Source: Diphasiastrum complanatum (Eukaryota > Streptophyta > Lycopodiopsida > Lycopodiales > Lycopodiaceae). From it: a DNA stretch of 64,000 nt. The notes under the pieces are model-generated. The model saw only the letters and a list, made by a program, of their open reading frames with translations. It ran no database searches and was not told the origin of the DNA. Of the stretch, positions 35,395 to 47,974 are shown one piece after another; position 1 is the first letter of the stretch, and each line of letters starts with the position of its first letter. The position numbers and the translations under genes are program-made. Where the stretch lies: contig CM055101.1 in NCBI GenBank assembly GCA_029204225.1, positions 6,495,618-6,559,617 of the forward strand. Direction: 5' to 3'.

Positions 35395-36143
35395 GTGAGC
35401 ATAACAAGACTGACCAAATGGTGGCCAGAACTATTACCAGAGCACAATGAACAAGCACCAATCTTGTCTGATTATAACATGAGAAACCCTCCAATAGGCA
35501 GAGGGTACGAAAGTACGGGATCTCATTCGGGAATAGATGACATGAAAGGTATGTTGAAAAGCTATATGGACATGATGAACAAAAATATTTCTACTCTAGC
35601 ATCTGATGTAAACTTTCTGAAAGACAATAGAACCTCATAGGACAAAGGCGTAACAACAACCTGCCCCCACCATTGGTCTGTCGGCATTGCCAAGGGAATC
35701 ACCTCAATAGAATTGTCCCAATATCATATGTGGATACTACAAACGTAGTGGATACCTGGAAGACAGATGTTGTAGTAGACGTGAAATATTAAATTAAGGG
35801 AATAGAATCCCAGGAACCATCAATCATTGACCTTCGAATATAGACCATGCGACCTTCTAGAATAGTGCAGTTCTTATAGAAAGATCGCAAATACACATTG
35901 TTAGAAAAACGCAAGACAAAAGTTGAAGATAGTCGACTGCCAATAAACTTCATAGAATTAGAAACTCTTCTTCTTGAGGAATCAAAAGGACTCATGATGG
36001 TAGTAACCCGTAGTGGAACAAAGACTCAAAGACCTATTGCAATGCCAGTAGAGAATCCTAGAACGACTAATGAACCCATAGATAGCATCAAGAAGACTAC
36101 TTTATTGGAATCCACACCCGCCACGTCTTCTAACCCTCAATAG
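35395..36143 (+). pseudogene. Possible Gypsy gag-protease region fragment
   Basis: Two open pieces are present. 35,395-35,640 contains SGIDDMKGMLKSYMDMMNKN. 35,898-36,143 contains LLLEESKGLMMVVTRSGTKT. The VVTRSG motif is common at the gag-protease junction of plant Gypsy elements. No protease active site follows. The two pieces are in different frames and separated by stops. The family call rests on one motif. Confidence 0.4.
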
Positions 36144-36487
36144 AAGAAGCAAGATCTAGAGGAACAAGAAACAAGACAAGTACCTGAGTTAGAAGGAAAG
36201 AACCCCGTTCTGAAATTACCAGAAACTAGAACTTACAACAATTGGTTAGCCCCAAAAGCAGTAAAATTCAAGACACGACGACCTAGATGACAAATCGATC
36301 TGAAGAAGACTATACAAGACTTACTGGAAAACCTGGCTAACATGAGCATAGAAGTTGGGTTGTGGCAGTTAATACACATATCACCTACAGTCAAGAGAAA
36401 AGTTAAGCAACTGATCCGTTCTCCTATAACCCCGTATAGAGAACCCACCCACGATAGGAGCCCTAGATGCCAGTGCGGTGGATTGAC

Positions 36488-36928
36488 AAGCTTGCGTCGA
36501 AAAACCTACGATGTCTTATTGTGGGTTGGGGAGATTGAGCATATGACCAAAGAAACTTTGAGTGCCAAGCTAACCAATTGAGTCAACACCATCGAATACC
36601 TAGATAAGATGGTATTGCGATGCAAAAAAACTTTGAAATTCAAGATAAAACATTCACTAACAAATAGCATGTAGATGTTTTGAGTAGATTCCTATACATA
36701 TATATATATATATTGTTGATTGTTTTGGGAAAGAATGCTCATTTTGAGAATGATCTGATATGTCCATCGCAGTGGGGTGTATGGGTAGAATCCCGACCAC
36801 TGTGTAGTTACATCTAAGGAGCTTAACTTCATAAATGGCATTGCCAAGTTGTATATGTTGTATATATGGACTACTTGTTGATTAACATGTATGCCAAAAA
36901 AAATGATCTGATATTTTTGGGGCTAAAA
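36488..36928. repeat. Segmental duplication copy 1, block 2 (partner 61,168-61,593)
   Basis: Collinear with 61,168-61,593. Shared text includes AACCTACGATGT, GATATGTCCATCGCAGTGGG, GGGTAGAATCCCG and TGATCTGATATTTTTGGGGC. Its first 110 bp carry a tRNA-like SINE remnant on the minus strand (A-box-like TTGACTCAATTGGTTAGC at about 36,595-36,575). In the partner at about 61,275-61,200 the B box is better kept (TGTTCGATCCC). The block ends at the MITE-like insertion. Confidence 0.85.
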
Positions 36929-37327
36929 GGGGGTTCCACATATGTCAAGGTGTATGTCAAGGTGCAAGCACGCGTCAGGGTGCACTAGCCAGGGAGCTAT
37001 CCCACCGGGTGCCCGCTGTTGGTGCCCGTAAAATTTTTGAATTTTGGCACCGGCCAACTCGGGTGCTGCCGAGTAGCGTCTGATGGGCTTCGAGCAGCAC
37101 AAATTGGCATAGGACAAGTAGTGGGCATTGGGCACACACACACACACATGCAAAGTAATGGAGAAGTTTGGTATATATTCACTTTAAGTAATCTCACAAA
37201 AAAGTTTATGGGATAAATACTGGTTGCCCAACATGTGGCATCTGGGCAACCAGTTTTTAAAAAAAAAAAAACTGGCACACCTAAAGCGTGCCAGCACCAG
37301 TCACGGTGCTGAAAATAAGCGGAACCC
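36929..37327. mobile_element. MITE-like insertion in duplication copy 1
   Basis: Copy 2 reads GGGGCTACAATAGCCTC across this site, while copy 1 reads GGGGCTAAAA, then 399 bp, then TACAAGAGCCTC. The insert starts GGGGGTTCCACA and ends CGGAACCC, short inverted ends, flanked by TAAAA and TACAA as a likely imperfect 5-bp target duplication. Inside are palindromic stretches such as CTGGCACACC...GCGTGCCAG and a (CA)n tract (37,134-37,146). It has no ORF. The superfamily is undecided. Confidence 0.65.
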
Positions 37328-37379
37328 TACAAGAGCCTCTAAACGTAAATTACTAAAAGCAACTCGAGGGGGAAGTAGC

Positions 37380-37389
37380 TATATAAATA
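37380..37389 (+). promoter_or_regulatory. Predicted TATA box of the small gene (copy 1)
   Basis: TATATAAATA lies 128 bp upstream of the ATG at 37,517. The same TATATAAATAAAGCGG context is kept in copy 2 (61,701-61,710). Between TATA and ATG both copies have a GA-rich 5' leader (AGAGAGAGA) and GCGCTAGCGC, a perfect 10-bp palindrome. Confidence 0.6.
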
Positions 37390-37516
37390 AAGCGGAGTCG
37401 AAAGTATCCTGAGAGTGAGAGAGAGATAGAGATAGAGAGAACGCGCGAGAGAGGAAAAGCGCTAGCGCGACAATTCATGGTTGAGCGACGAACTGATAGC
37501 TGGGATCTGATCAACA

Positions 37517-38174
37517 ATGGAGCCTGCACGACCACCTTCAGTGACCTGCAGCACTTCTACTTCTGATGAGCGTGAAGGATTGTCAAGCCAGCCGGATGGA
37601 AAAACAGTTTCTTCCCAGCTACCCCACGAAGAAGACGATCAGCTTGTGCCAATCATGCGCGCACTGGGATGGATGCCTTGGGATCCCAAAGATGGCTTTA
37701 GGGAGTATGTCATGTTCCCTACTCGTGGAAACATGCACAAAGTGAAGATTGTTAAATTCCAGAGTCCTGTACGCTTTGCAACGGTGAAGGAGAGGCAGGA
37801 TGTTATCAATGACATGAGTACTTTCACAAAATCGATGCAGAAGGGATGTGATGGGTCAGAGTGGAGACTCAAATATGTCACAAAGTTTAGGTAGGTATGC
37901 TTCGCCCATGTAAGCTCGAACTAATGTTTGTTTCGTTGAAGATGAATTATAAACTTCTTATTTTGACTCAAACATTGTTACACGCGCCGAAAGCTCATAT
38001 TCACCCATTGCTTCACTTTTGCAGGACTACAGAATAGAGTGCGCGTATGACGAAGCGATCAATCTGGAGCTTATTCGAGCAGTCGATAAATCATTTGGGG
38101 CTTGGAAAAATATAGCCAAGTACATAGTTGTCAACGTAAAATTCACTACCAAAATAACGATCTCAAGATCGTGA
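37517..38174 (+). CDS. Small two-exon gene, copy 1 (171 aa), family not recognised
   Basis: Exon 1 is 37,517-37,890 (donor AG|GTAGGT) and exon 2 is 38,033-38,174. The acceptor ACTACAG at 38,027-38,032 is the one that keeps the frame; the nearer TTGCAG gives an early stop. The protein starts MEPARPPSVTCSTS with a Ser/Glu-rich N-terminus. It then has PIMRALGWMPWDPKDGF, FPTRGNMHKVKIVKFQSPV, GCDGSEWRLKYVTKF and ECAYDEAINLELIRAVDKSF, and ends KITISRS. There is no signal peptide or membrane segment; it looks like a small soluble basic/acidic protein. Copy 2 at 61.85 kb keeps the same exons with only substitutions and in-frame indels. I know no family for it. It could be a plant gene fragment carried by transposons or a young duplicated gene. 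Confidence 0.6.
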
Positions 38175-38337
38175 ACATTGCTCGTCATCTTTTTTGTTTT
38201 TAGCTTAACCTTCATGGAGCTCGTAAATTTTCTATTTTGAATCTATGCGGTAGACTCGCTTTAGATTGCTGGACGTTACTCGTGCCACATGAACGACAGT
38301 TTTTTTTACATATGATCTTGTATGCAACTATAATCAA

Positions 38338-38340
<3 letters not shown>

Positions 38341-38392
<52 letters not shown>
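38341..38392. repeat. (CT)n microsatellite downstream of the small gene, copy 1
   Basis: About 52 bp of CT with one CCC interruption. A tract at the equivalent place in copy 2 (62,661-62,711) shows that it predates the duplication. Confidence 0.9.
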
Positions 38393-38393
<1 letters not shown>

Positions 38394-38519
38394 TACATAT
38401 TGCAATGTTTATAGAGTATCACTTTATAACGATATGGCATGTACCCATCAAGGGTTGATAATATCTAGAAGCATATGTTAAGGGATTTTGTGGAGCAAAG
38501 AGTCAAAAAGATGTATTAG

Positions 38520-38674
38520 TGAATGGTGAGGACCATTACCACAAATAATCCTGGACCCGGCCATGGGCTGCCCGGGCCTAGATTATGAATGGTAATGCTT
38601 CTTGGTTTCCAAGAGGAGGCTCGAACTTGAGACCAAATAAACCTTGGATGTCAAGCTAACCAATTGAGCCAACC
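38520..38674 (-). mobile_element. tRNA-derived SINE
   Basis: Read on the minus strand it starts GGTTGGCTCAATTGGTTAGC, containing an A-box-like TGGCTCAATTGG. About 45 bp further it has AGTTCGAGCCT, one mismatch from the B box GGTTCGANNCC. This is the internal pol III promoter layout of plant tRNA-related SINEs. The downstream body includes GGCCCGGGCAGCCCATGGCC. No tRNA cloverleaf with an acceptor stem forms, so it is not a tRNA gene. The 3' border is approximate. Confidence 0.65.
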
Positions 38675-38684
38675 TCAAGTAATT

Positions 38685-38688
<4 letters not shown>

Positions 38689-38744
<56 letters not shown>
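38689..38744. repeat. (TC)n microsatellite, ~56 bp
   Basis: An uninterrupted TC tract 15 bp from the SINE start, inside the block that copy 2 lacks. Confidence 0.95.
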
Positions 38745-38747
<3 letters not shown>

Positions 38748-40395
38748 CATTATAGCACTTTCGTGATCTCTTTAATGTTTAAACATCATACAACAACTGA
38801 GAAACAGCGAAAAAATGTAACTACTGTAAAAAAGCAACATAAGTCATTCACAGATTACACACGATGGGCATGATGCTTCAACTCATCTATTATCAACATG
38901 AAGTTTGCAAAAAAAACTTTGAGCGATGTATGTTTCCCATATCAGCGCGTCGGCACAAGAGAGATATTATCTCTCATGAATAAACTGGTAACTAGCTACT
39001 GCTTGCTACCTTTGTATTTGTGTCTATGATAGTATCTGTCTACTACTGCATGACTCACATGCATCATAATCAGCCAACTCATCTCTCTCGTTCATCCTGT
39101 TTATATACGAACAGAGAGAAGGGAGTTTATGCTAATCATTTGATTACAAGAAACTGGTTAGCTCATTCTAACGACTTCTAGTTGTGCATCGTCGTCATCC
39201 GTGGAGTCCGTTCTCCATGCTGGTACTTCGTTGATCTCGCCAGTGCTTCGGTCGTGAAGATCCGTCGTCTTTGCAGCAGCCTTTCCAATACGGTGCATTG
39301 CGGTCGTGAAGGTTCTTTGGCAAGCAATCGTAGATAGACCGTAGCAGGGGCTTCTGTGGTGCTCGAGTAGTTCATCTCTTTAAGAGGAGAAAACCATTGT
39401 CAACCATATTCGTTGACTCTACGGTGGTGGCCTTCAGTCAGCTTCCTTCGTGGACTGTCTTCGGTTTGCTTCGTGGGTGACTGTAAGCTCTAGCTTGGCA
39501 GTTGCCTTTGGTTTACTTCACATGTGACCACAAGTTTCATCTTGTGGTGTCTTGGCGGCTTCTCGTCATGAGTCATGGTCTTCGTAAGTGTTGACCTTCG
39601 GTTTCCTTTGGTTTTCTAAAGCATCGCAATGGATTGTAGGCTGGAGTGTTGCGGTTCATTGCGGTGGGCTTCGTTGCCTTTGTTGCTTTGCTTTCGCTAT
39701 TTGCCTTCGGTTCGGTTCGGTTGTGTTTTGTTGGTCTTCGTTTATAACCATAACATTGACCCTTGCGGTGCATTGAGGTTGCAGTTTTGTTTGGCTTACT
39801 TCGACTTCATAATGGATAGTATGCAGGAATTTACGATTGTCTACGGTGCCTTCGTTGAAACCGTTTGTAGGACTTAGTGGTTGCTTGTGGTGGCCTTTTT
39901 TTAAGTCGTTTTCATTGCGGTTGCAATTGTTTATAGTTTCTACCTGTGGCAATTTTCGTGTATTTCTATAGAGAAAGTCTGTTGGCCTTTCATGAGTATT
40001 TCTGTAGGTATTTATTCATAAGCTAGCAATGCTTTGTGGGTAGAAACTTTATGTTTCTTCAATAACCGACATTTGGGGCACCAAATCTCATATCCAATAT
40101 GGAATAAGATAACAACTAAGAAATATGCCAATAATTAGTGGGAGTTTACTAACTCAAATATCAAAACTCATAGATGATTTATGAATGATAATTGATAGTC
40201 TATAAATGATGAAAAATGAATAATGATTGCTAAACGATAATTGATTGTTGATATTTAATAATCATAGATTTCAAATAATAAACTATATAATATATGTAAT
40301 TCATGCTCTCAATATGAACCAAGAGGGGAGGGGAAATGTAGTATGGTTTTCATGATTTTTAATGGCTCAAAATACACATAATCCATCATGTTGTA

Positions 40396-41040
40396 ACTCA
40401 AAAGTAATTGCATCTGGTTCCTATAATTTGTGTTCCTGATGAACCAAAGAGCAAATAAGAAGACACACACCCTTTTAATGCACTCTCATGAGATTGATGT
40501 TGCACAAGTTTAGGTAATTCTTACCATTTTGTTATGTTCCTTGTAATAGCAACTAAAGAGAAAAATTATATATGAGAAACATAAACATACATGACATTAT
40601 GAGCAAAGCAAATGTCCTTTACGATTAATAAGGAGGCTCATTGCACAAATTCTAGTAGAACTTTTAAAGTTTGTGCTACAATGAGCTAACAATGTAGGAA
40701 AAGAGATATGTCCTAGACTTGAACTTCGTATGAGATACACATTCCACTATGTTGTTCATGTATTACCTAATACCAAGTATGACAATACCCAAAACATAAA
40801 ATCTATATCCATATTGCTTTTGTCACAAATGTAAAATTTGCGTATTTCACATGTTTACTTGACTCACATGAGTGTTTTTTTTATATCACCATACAAAAAA
40901 TGATTTCAATGAACAATGTATGAAAAGTTTTTGTGATGCAAGTTGGAGGTTTTTATGCTACAATCACTACAACTCCCTAAATATCATAGTTCCAGTTTCT
41001 TGAATGTGCTGAAAGAAATGTGTCAGATCTAACCACTTCA
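40396..41040. repeat. Segmental duplication copy 1, last block (partner 62,853-63,239)
   Basis: 40,396-40,600 matches 62,853-63,042, and 40,838-41,040 matches 63,043-63,239 (TTTTTGTGATGCAAGTT, TTTTTATGCTACAATCA, TAGTTCCA.TTTCTTGAATG). The 240 bp between them exist only in copy 1. No gene is supported. Confidence 0.85.
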
Positions 41041-42957
<1,917 letters not shown>

Positions 42958-43330
42958 TCAAGATATCAACTCAACTCCAAGATTTAGCCTGAAGTCTTCA
43001 AACTTGTCCTTGCTTAGCGACTTCATAAATATATTAGCAACTTGTGTAGCAGTAGTACAATGAACCACATCTATATCTCTTGAACATCGCTTTTTGTGTA
43101 TAAAATGATATTTTATTTCTATATGTTTTTTCCTAGCATGAAACACTAGATTTTTAGCTAGCTAGATTCCACTTTGACTATCACAAGAGATGACTGTACC
43201 TTTGGCTTGTCTTACCCCCAATTTCCTTGAGTAGCTCTCATAGCCAAACCGCACAGAACATAAGGCTTTATATTCAACTTATGTAGTGGAAAGCGATATA
43301 GTATTCTGCTTTTTGCTTGACAAAGGAAAA
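42958..43330 (-). pseudogene. Copia RNase H C-terminal remnant
   Basis: Read on the minus strand: KKQNTISLSTT, a stop, then VEYKALCSVRFGYES (normally a Glu-rich EVEYKA site). GTVISCDSQSGI follows, then a stop, LAKNLVFHARKKHIEIKYHF and VHCTTATQVANIFMKSLSKD. Two stops interrupt the reading. It is a separate insertion from the fragment at 33.9 kb, although the two are similar. Confidence 0.8.
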
Positions 43331-44038
43331 CGGCTTTTTTGAACATCGAAAGCATAGCCAGTGGTGGATATTCTATCATTCGACTTGGCTGACTTATCAA
43401 CTTAATTAACCGCTATCGTCCAACCATCAAGATTAGTCGACTTCATCGACCTCATCGACTATCAGTAGTGACACATGCGAAGCACTACGAAGAGATTGCG
43501 GTCACTGCAGTTTGAATGCCTTGTACCTTCACAACCACCGTCAAGTGACATTAACAGAGCCGCGAAGGCAACGTAAAGAGAGGGTATCTAACCAGTAGTT
43601 AAGCGCAGACTTGTCTTGTAACTTATAGTTAATCTATCTTGTAAACGCCACGTACTAGATAGAAAACATAGGATCAATTACTAGAATGGTTGGTTGCTCA
43701 GAGATGCAAAAGAGAAATTGCTATGTGTGAAGGTCTTCCAACAAGCAGAACATAGCAAGTTCGTGAGAGGAGTGTCAGGCCTCCAATGAGCAACACCGTG
43801 AATGACTCACTTGAATTAAAATCAAATTACAGAATGCTTCCAGTTCTTGCATCTCTCATTTTTTGTGTTGTTTCGTCTGATCGAATGCTTGGAAGTCTAT
43901 GATCTTTAGTCGCTTGTTTGAGTCCTATAAATTTGCACATAAATCCAAATCAAAGGGAAAAAAAAAAACCATAGAAACTAAAATACATTTTCTTCAAATA
44001 TCAAGGGCTAGATTCATATTCAAAGGAGGACAACAAAG
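43331..44038. other. No supported gene
   Basis: No open frame or repeat partner with support. TAACTTATAGTTAATCTATC and a poly-A run suggest old retroelement flank, but this is not conclusive. Confidence 0.35.
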
Positions 44039-45101
44039 ATGATGATGATGATCACACATACAAGATCCTTTATCACAAAAAACCATCACAGTTACAGGAC
44101 ACACCAACAGCAACATCCCCACCAAAGGAATTGCCAAGGTCACAAAACTAAAGAAGAAAAGACAAAGACTGAGAAGGCCAATACAAAAAGAAAGATCAAG
44201 AAGCATGACAAGATACAGGTCGAGTCTCAACAAGTATTGGATCAAATGAAGAAGGAGATACAGAAGACTTTGGAGAGAGGACCTTTGAATCAAGTACCTT
44301 TGAATTCAAAGGAAAAGATAGGAGATGACAGTGGGCCTGCAGGATAGAGTGGGGCTCCTCACCAAGTAAGTGGTGGTCAAAGCTTGACACTACAAGGTTC
44401 TAAGGCTAAAACTGTAGTAACGATCAGTTCTTTCACTCTCCCACCAAGCCCCTAGCCAAGAGTATATTCGCATTAAAGAATACCAGTTTTTGCAAAACGA
44501 AGACAATAAGCGACAATTCTGGAAGCGAAAGTCGCAGTTCCAACTTTTTAAACCAAAGGATGTTGCGGATATGGGCGCTTTTGATGATGCAGGTCTACTC
44601 ATCAATACAAATATGGCATATCTAGAGCTCTTCGTATTTACATCGATTAGGAGCAAAATTAGCTATTACTTTGCGGAAATTCAGCACAATCTGCAAGATC
44701 GACGAAAGTCAATTTGTTACAAACCCTTTTGTACATATTCTTTTTGGAAGTTTGACACTTTTGTAGCAAAAACATTATTTTTTGTACAGAATCTATATCT
44801 TAAAAGTTCTTCTATAAAATTTTCAGTTCGCTTTTGTAAAGAAATCACACTTCGAAGTGATTTAGACGAAGATGAGAAATTAACTTAGGAGCTGTTCGAT
44901 GGAACATTGCTCCCTGTTAAGCTTGAAGAATTTGGCAACCTACCAATTGGCCGATATACACAATCAAAGGAAACATTGATGTTGTTCGAAGCTCAACAGA
45001 ATTTGGAGTTAGCCCAAAAATTACATGCAAAATTAAATCCATCACAAACATTCATTCTTGCCTATGTAATGGTGATGTTTCTATGTGATGCTGAATTCTA
45101 A
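44039..45101 (+). pseudogene. Unidentified retroelement-type ORF upstream of a polypurine tract
   Basis: This is a coding-like stretch with stops. A Lys/Gln-rich part (TKEEKTKTEKANTKRKIKKH; 44,039-44,347) is followed by EYQFLQNEDNKRQFWKRKSQ and DVADMGAFDDAGLLINTNMA (to 44,888). After one stop it continues with LFDGTLLPVKLEEFGNLPIG and LMLFEAQQNLELAQKLHAKL (to 45,101). No RT, integrase or gag motif is present. It ends about 210 bp before a purine tract and a TG start that look like a 3' LTR border. It may be an extra ORF downstream of a lost pol, or a gag-like protein of a non-autonomous element. Confidence 0.4.
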
Positions 45102-45313
45102 TCTTTGAAGATTTGAAGGCATTCTGAAGTTCGATTTCCTGTTCTAATAAGTATTTCAACGATCACCAAATAGAAGAAATATCTCAAATGAAGTATTTAA
45201 AGGAAGGAACATATGAAGAAATATCTTTTGACCTTAACGAATATATGAAGAACCGAACGAATCACGAATGTCCTAGAAGTGAAGATTATATGTCCACGAG
45301 GACGTTTCACATT

Positions 45314-46062
45314 TGAGGAGGGGGATATGTGATGCCACGAATTTGCTAAATAACGAATATCAACCTTAATATGGCATGATATACTCGAATATGAAGATAT
45401 GAGCTGGATAAATATAAATCATGAAGAGGCCTATGTCATTTTTCGAAAAAACTATCTTATCCGTCTGCAACAAACACTTTGTATTCAGCATTCGAATAAC
45501 GTTTACATTTTGTACAGTCTTTTATGATCATTATAGAACTGTATGTATACATCTGAGATGATAGTCCTTGTCTAAGGAATTGAGTCATTAATCTGTGTTC
45601 TTGTCTATAACCAGCATAAGTTTCTAACATACTCTAAAACTATTCTAGTTCTTTAACCATAACTTCGACTTAAGTTGTTGAGGACTTTTGTCTAGAACCG
45701 AGTAGTTCACGAATAAGATTAACTAATTGTCTATTCGTATTCGAATACATCAAACATCTCTCAAATCTCTGCCGACAACTTAATCAGCCGGAGTGTAGTA
45801 CTTTTGTACTACTCTGATAACATCTCACTTGTAGAACGCTTTTCATTTGATTTGATAGGGGCAAGACTGTTCTGGAATCATTATCACTACACACCCCCAA
45901 TACAAGTAATACTGGCTACTTTTTAAATGTTTGTTGACAACCAGAATAACTCTCGATTCCACTTCATTCAAAATAAGTCATAGTTGTACCAAATATTTAA
46001 CTTTCAAGTGCTATCCTCTTGGGGTTCGACATTAATTACTACAAAACTTATAATAACTCTGT
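45314..46062 (+). mobile_element. Candidate polypurine tract and 3' LTR
   Basis: GAGGAGGGGGA (45,315-45,325) is a strong polypurine tract, followed by TGTGATGCCACGAA (45,328) as a possible LTR start. TTGGGGTTCGACATTAATTAC near 46,021 resembles the end region of many plant LTRs. The right border is a guess because no second LTR copy is in the window. Confidence 0.4.
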
Positions 46063-46821
46063 TGGTATAGCATGACAGGAATCTGAGAGATTCAGGAAGA
46101 AATACAAGCAGCAGCAGAGAAGAGGTTAGATCAAGGCCTAGTACAGAACAAAGGCATAGCTTATTTCAACTTTGCAACCTCAGCTTGAGTGGAGAGCAGC
46201 TATGCTGAAAGATGATATGAAGCTACAAGAGTATCTGAAGGCATCGTATTGGAAAAGGATTGATCCATTTTATGTGCCAATCAGGAGAAGGGAACCATGG
46301 CCAAAAAAGTCGCCAAGTGTGGTCAATATCCATTGGTCAGTGATCCAAGAAAGACACCCCGCATGTGATGAACTTAGGGTGCAATTTCTTGAGTTTGGCA
46401 TAAGTATAAGTCTAGTGCAGAGTTGGTCGTTAGAAAATGTGTTGAATATTGTAGATCTATAGCATTCCTCATAAACCTAGACTTCTACTAGGATCGAGGA
46501 TTTTCACTAGTAAAGTTGAATCTGAATCTACCATTGGAAACAGAAGAAGACCACTTCATGGTGGCCCGACTCTATTACAAAGCAACATTCGTGTCGTCAA
46601 GGTATGTGACAATGATAGGAAAACTAGCACGAATTCAAATTCATCCAAGGGATAAGACACTACCTAGAAAATGATCTTTGAGGCCTTGGGCAAGGAAATG
46701 GGCTCAAGAAAAGTGACAGAGAGAAAAAGATGAGAAAAAAACACAAGGGAGGCACTCAAGCATGCAAGATTGTGAAGCTGCTGGGAGCTCTCCAATTTTG
46801 AGGATATCAACCACTTGCGGT
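46063..46821. other. No firmly supported feature
   Basis: One open frame (46,172-46,462) contains SYWKRIDPFYVPIRRREPW but matches no family I know and has no context. The rest is non-coding. Confidence 0.35.
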
Positions 46822-47411
46822 TGTTAGATTTTAGCAATTTTCACATGGTTTAGGCAATTGTTTGGTATCTATGTGGATCCACACATGTGAGGACATGTCC
46901 ACATTCAGATCCATTTTACTTAGATTTTATTTGAGTCAAATATGGAATTTCCTAAATTATAGGAGTTATCTCCTAGATTATAGGAATCTAGAAGGTCAAC
47001 ACAAACCACCAATGGATGATGTGGCAAATTAGATAGATCTTATCGAAAGTGTATATGGATGAGTACAATGAGCTGTCTCACACGTGCTAGAAGTACCTTG
47101 GAGAGAGATTATCATGATTATGTATTTGATCCATGATGGATCCATTGTGAAGCCAATCTTGAGAAACATTGGTTTGTGAGCAATCGTGTTTTCACTCTCT
47201 TAAGCTAATTCTTTATGAATGAATGCTTTGCATTTCTTAAGTAAACTAATTTTCTGTTAATTGTTTATTGTTCTTGCTTGGATCACTAGAAAGTGTCAAG
47301 TAGAAGCTAGAATTGGATGCTAGTTTTGATATAGATCAAGTTCCCAAGCTACCAAGCACTCTTATTGATCATTTGTAGACCAAAATGAGTCCTAAACTAT
47401 GAAATTTGACA
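46822..47411 (+). mobile_element. Copia 5' LTR
   Basis: A TG...CA unit of 590 bp, starting TGTTAGATTTTAGC and ending AATTTGACA directly before a degenerate primer site (TGGCATCAAAGCC, 47,412-47,424). A Copia gag follows 0.6 kb downstream. No 3' LTR lies in the window; the element is interrupted near 48.65 kb. Confidence 0.65.
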
Positions 47412-47424
47412 TGGCATCAAAGCC
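47412..47424 (+). promoter_or_regulatory. Degenerate tRNA-Met primer binding site
   Basis: TGGCATCAAAGCC differs from TGGTATCAGAGCC at two positions but sits exactly at the end of the LTR, as expected. Confidence 0.65.
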
Positions 47425-47974
47425 AAGTCTAAGAGCTTTGATGATGATCCAAATCACTTCATTTTGCTAAAAGCATTGGTGCTAGAATCATTTTGAAGGA
47501 GGGCGACCTCAACCAATAGTTCACTTGAGAGATTGAAGCTTAGATTAGAGTACAAAGTTCAAGTACACTTCTCACACGTGTGAGAGGCGTCCGAAGTTGT
47601 ACTTTCACCATATCTTAGTGATTTTTTTAAATTTGTGCTTCAAACAAGTTGTGAAGAGTGAAACTAGTGATCTGCCTTGTGAAAATCCATTAATCTCATT
47701 ATAGATTTGATGTGGAATGTTGTTAGATGTTTGTTAAACCTCCAAATCATAGAGAGTGAGTTTTGAGGAAGCTAAAATCCATTCTAAATACCATAGGAAG
47801 GCATTGGCACTTCCAAGAGTCAAATATGAGTTTTTCAATTGAATAGTTTGTGTTGAATTTTATTCTTGTCTTCTTTTGAGTTTAAGATCATTGTAGATCT
47901 TGCTTCTTGAGTTAAGAGAGACTCAAGAGAGTAGCCTTGAGGCTAAATTCTGAAAAAGTGAATAGGAAAAAGTC

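Larger units (their letters stand above)
33889..36487 (+). mobile_element. 2.6-kb retrotransposon-derived block present only in duplication copy 1
   Basis: In copy 2 the two flanks meet directly at 61,166-61,168, so this block was either inserted in copy 1 or lost from copy 2. It begins with a Copia RNase H fragment and ends with gag-like coding sequence (both listed separately). Between them is non-coding DNA, with a short direct repeat (GCTTGGAAGGT...TTATCTATTGA at about 34,690 and 34,974). It is a composite or scrambled retrotransposon piece, not one clean element. Confidence 0.65.
38512..40394. other. 1.9-kb block present only in duplication copy 1
   Basis: Copy 2 joins the flanks directly at about 62,852 (GAGGATG|CTCAAAAGTAATTGC). 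The block holds a SINE (38,520-38,674), a CT microsatellite (38,689-38,744) and a stretch rich in TTCGGT/TTGCGGT words (about 39,180-39,980). AT-rich DNA follows. Open frames in it are not convincing genes. Confidence 0.65.

Noticed and set aside
38520-38674. A functional tRNA gene
   Set aside because: A- and B-box-like motifs are present, but no acceptor or anticodon stems form and the body continues like a SINE.
46172-46462. A 96-codon plus-strand gene
   Set aside because: It starts in mid-context with no motif, promoter or repeat support; it could be a transposon remnant but cannot be named.
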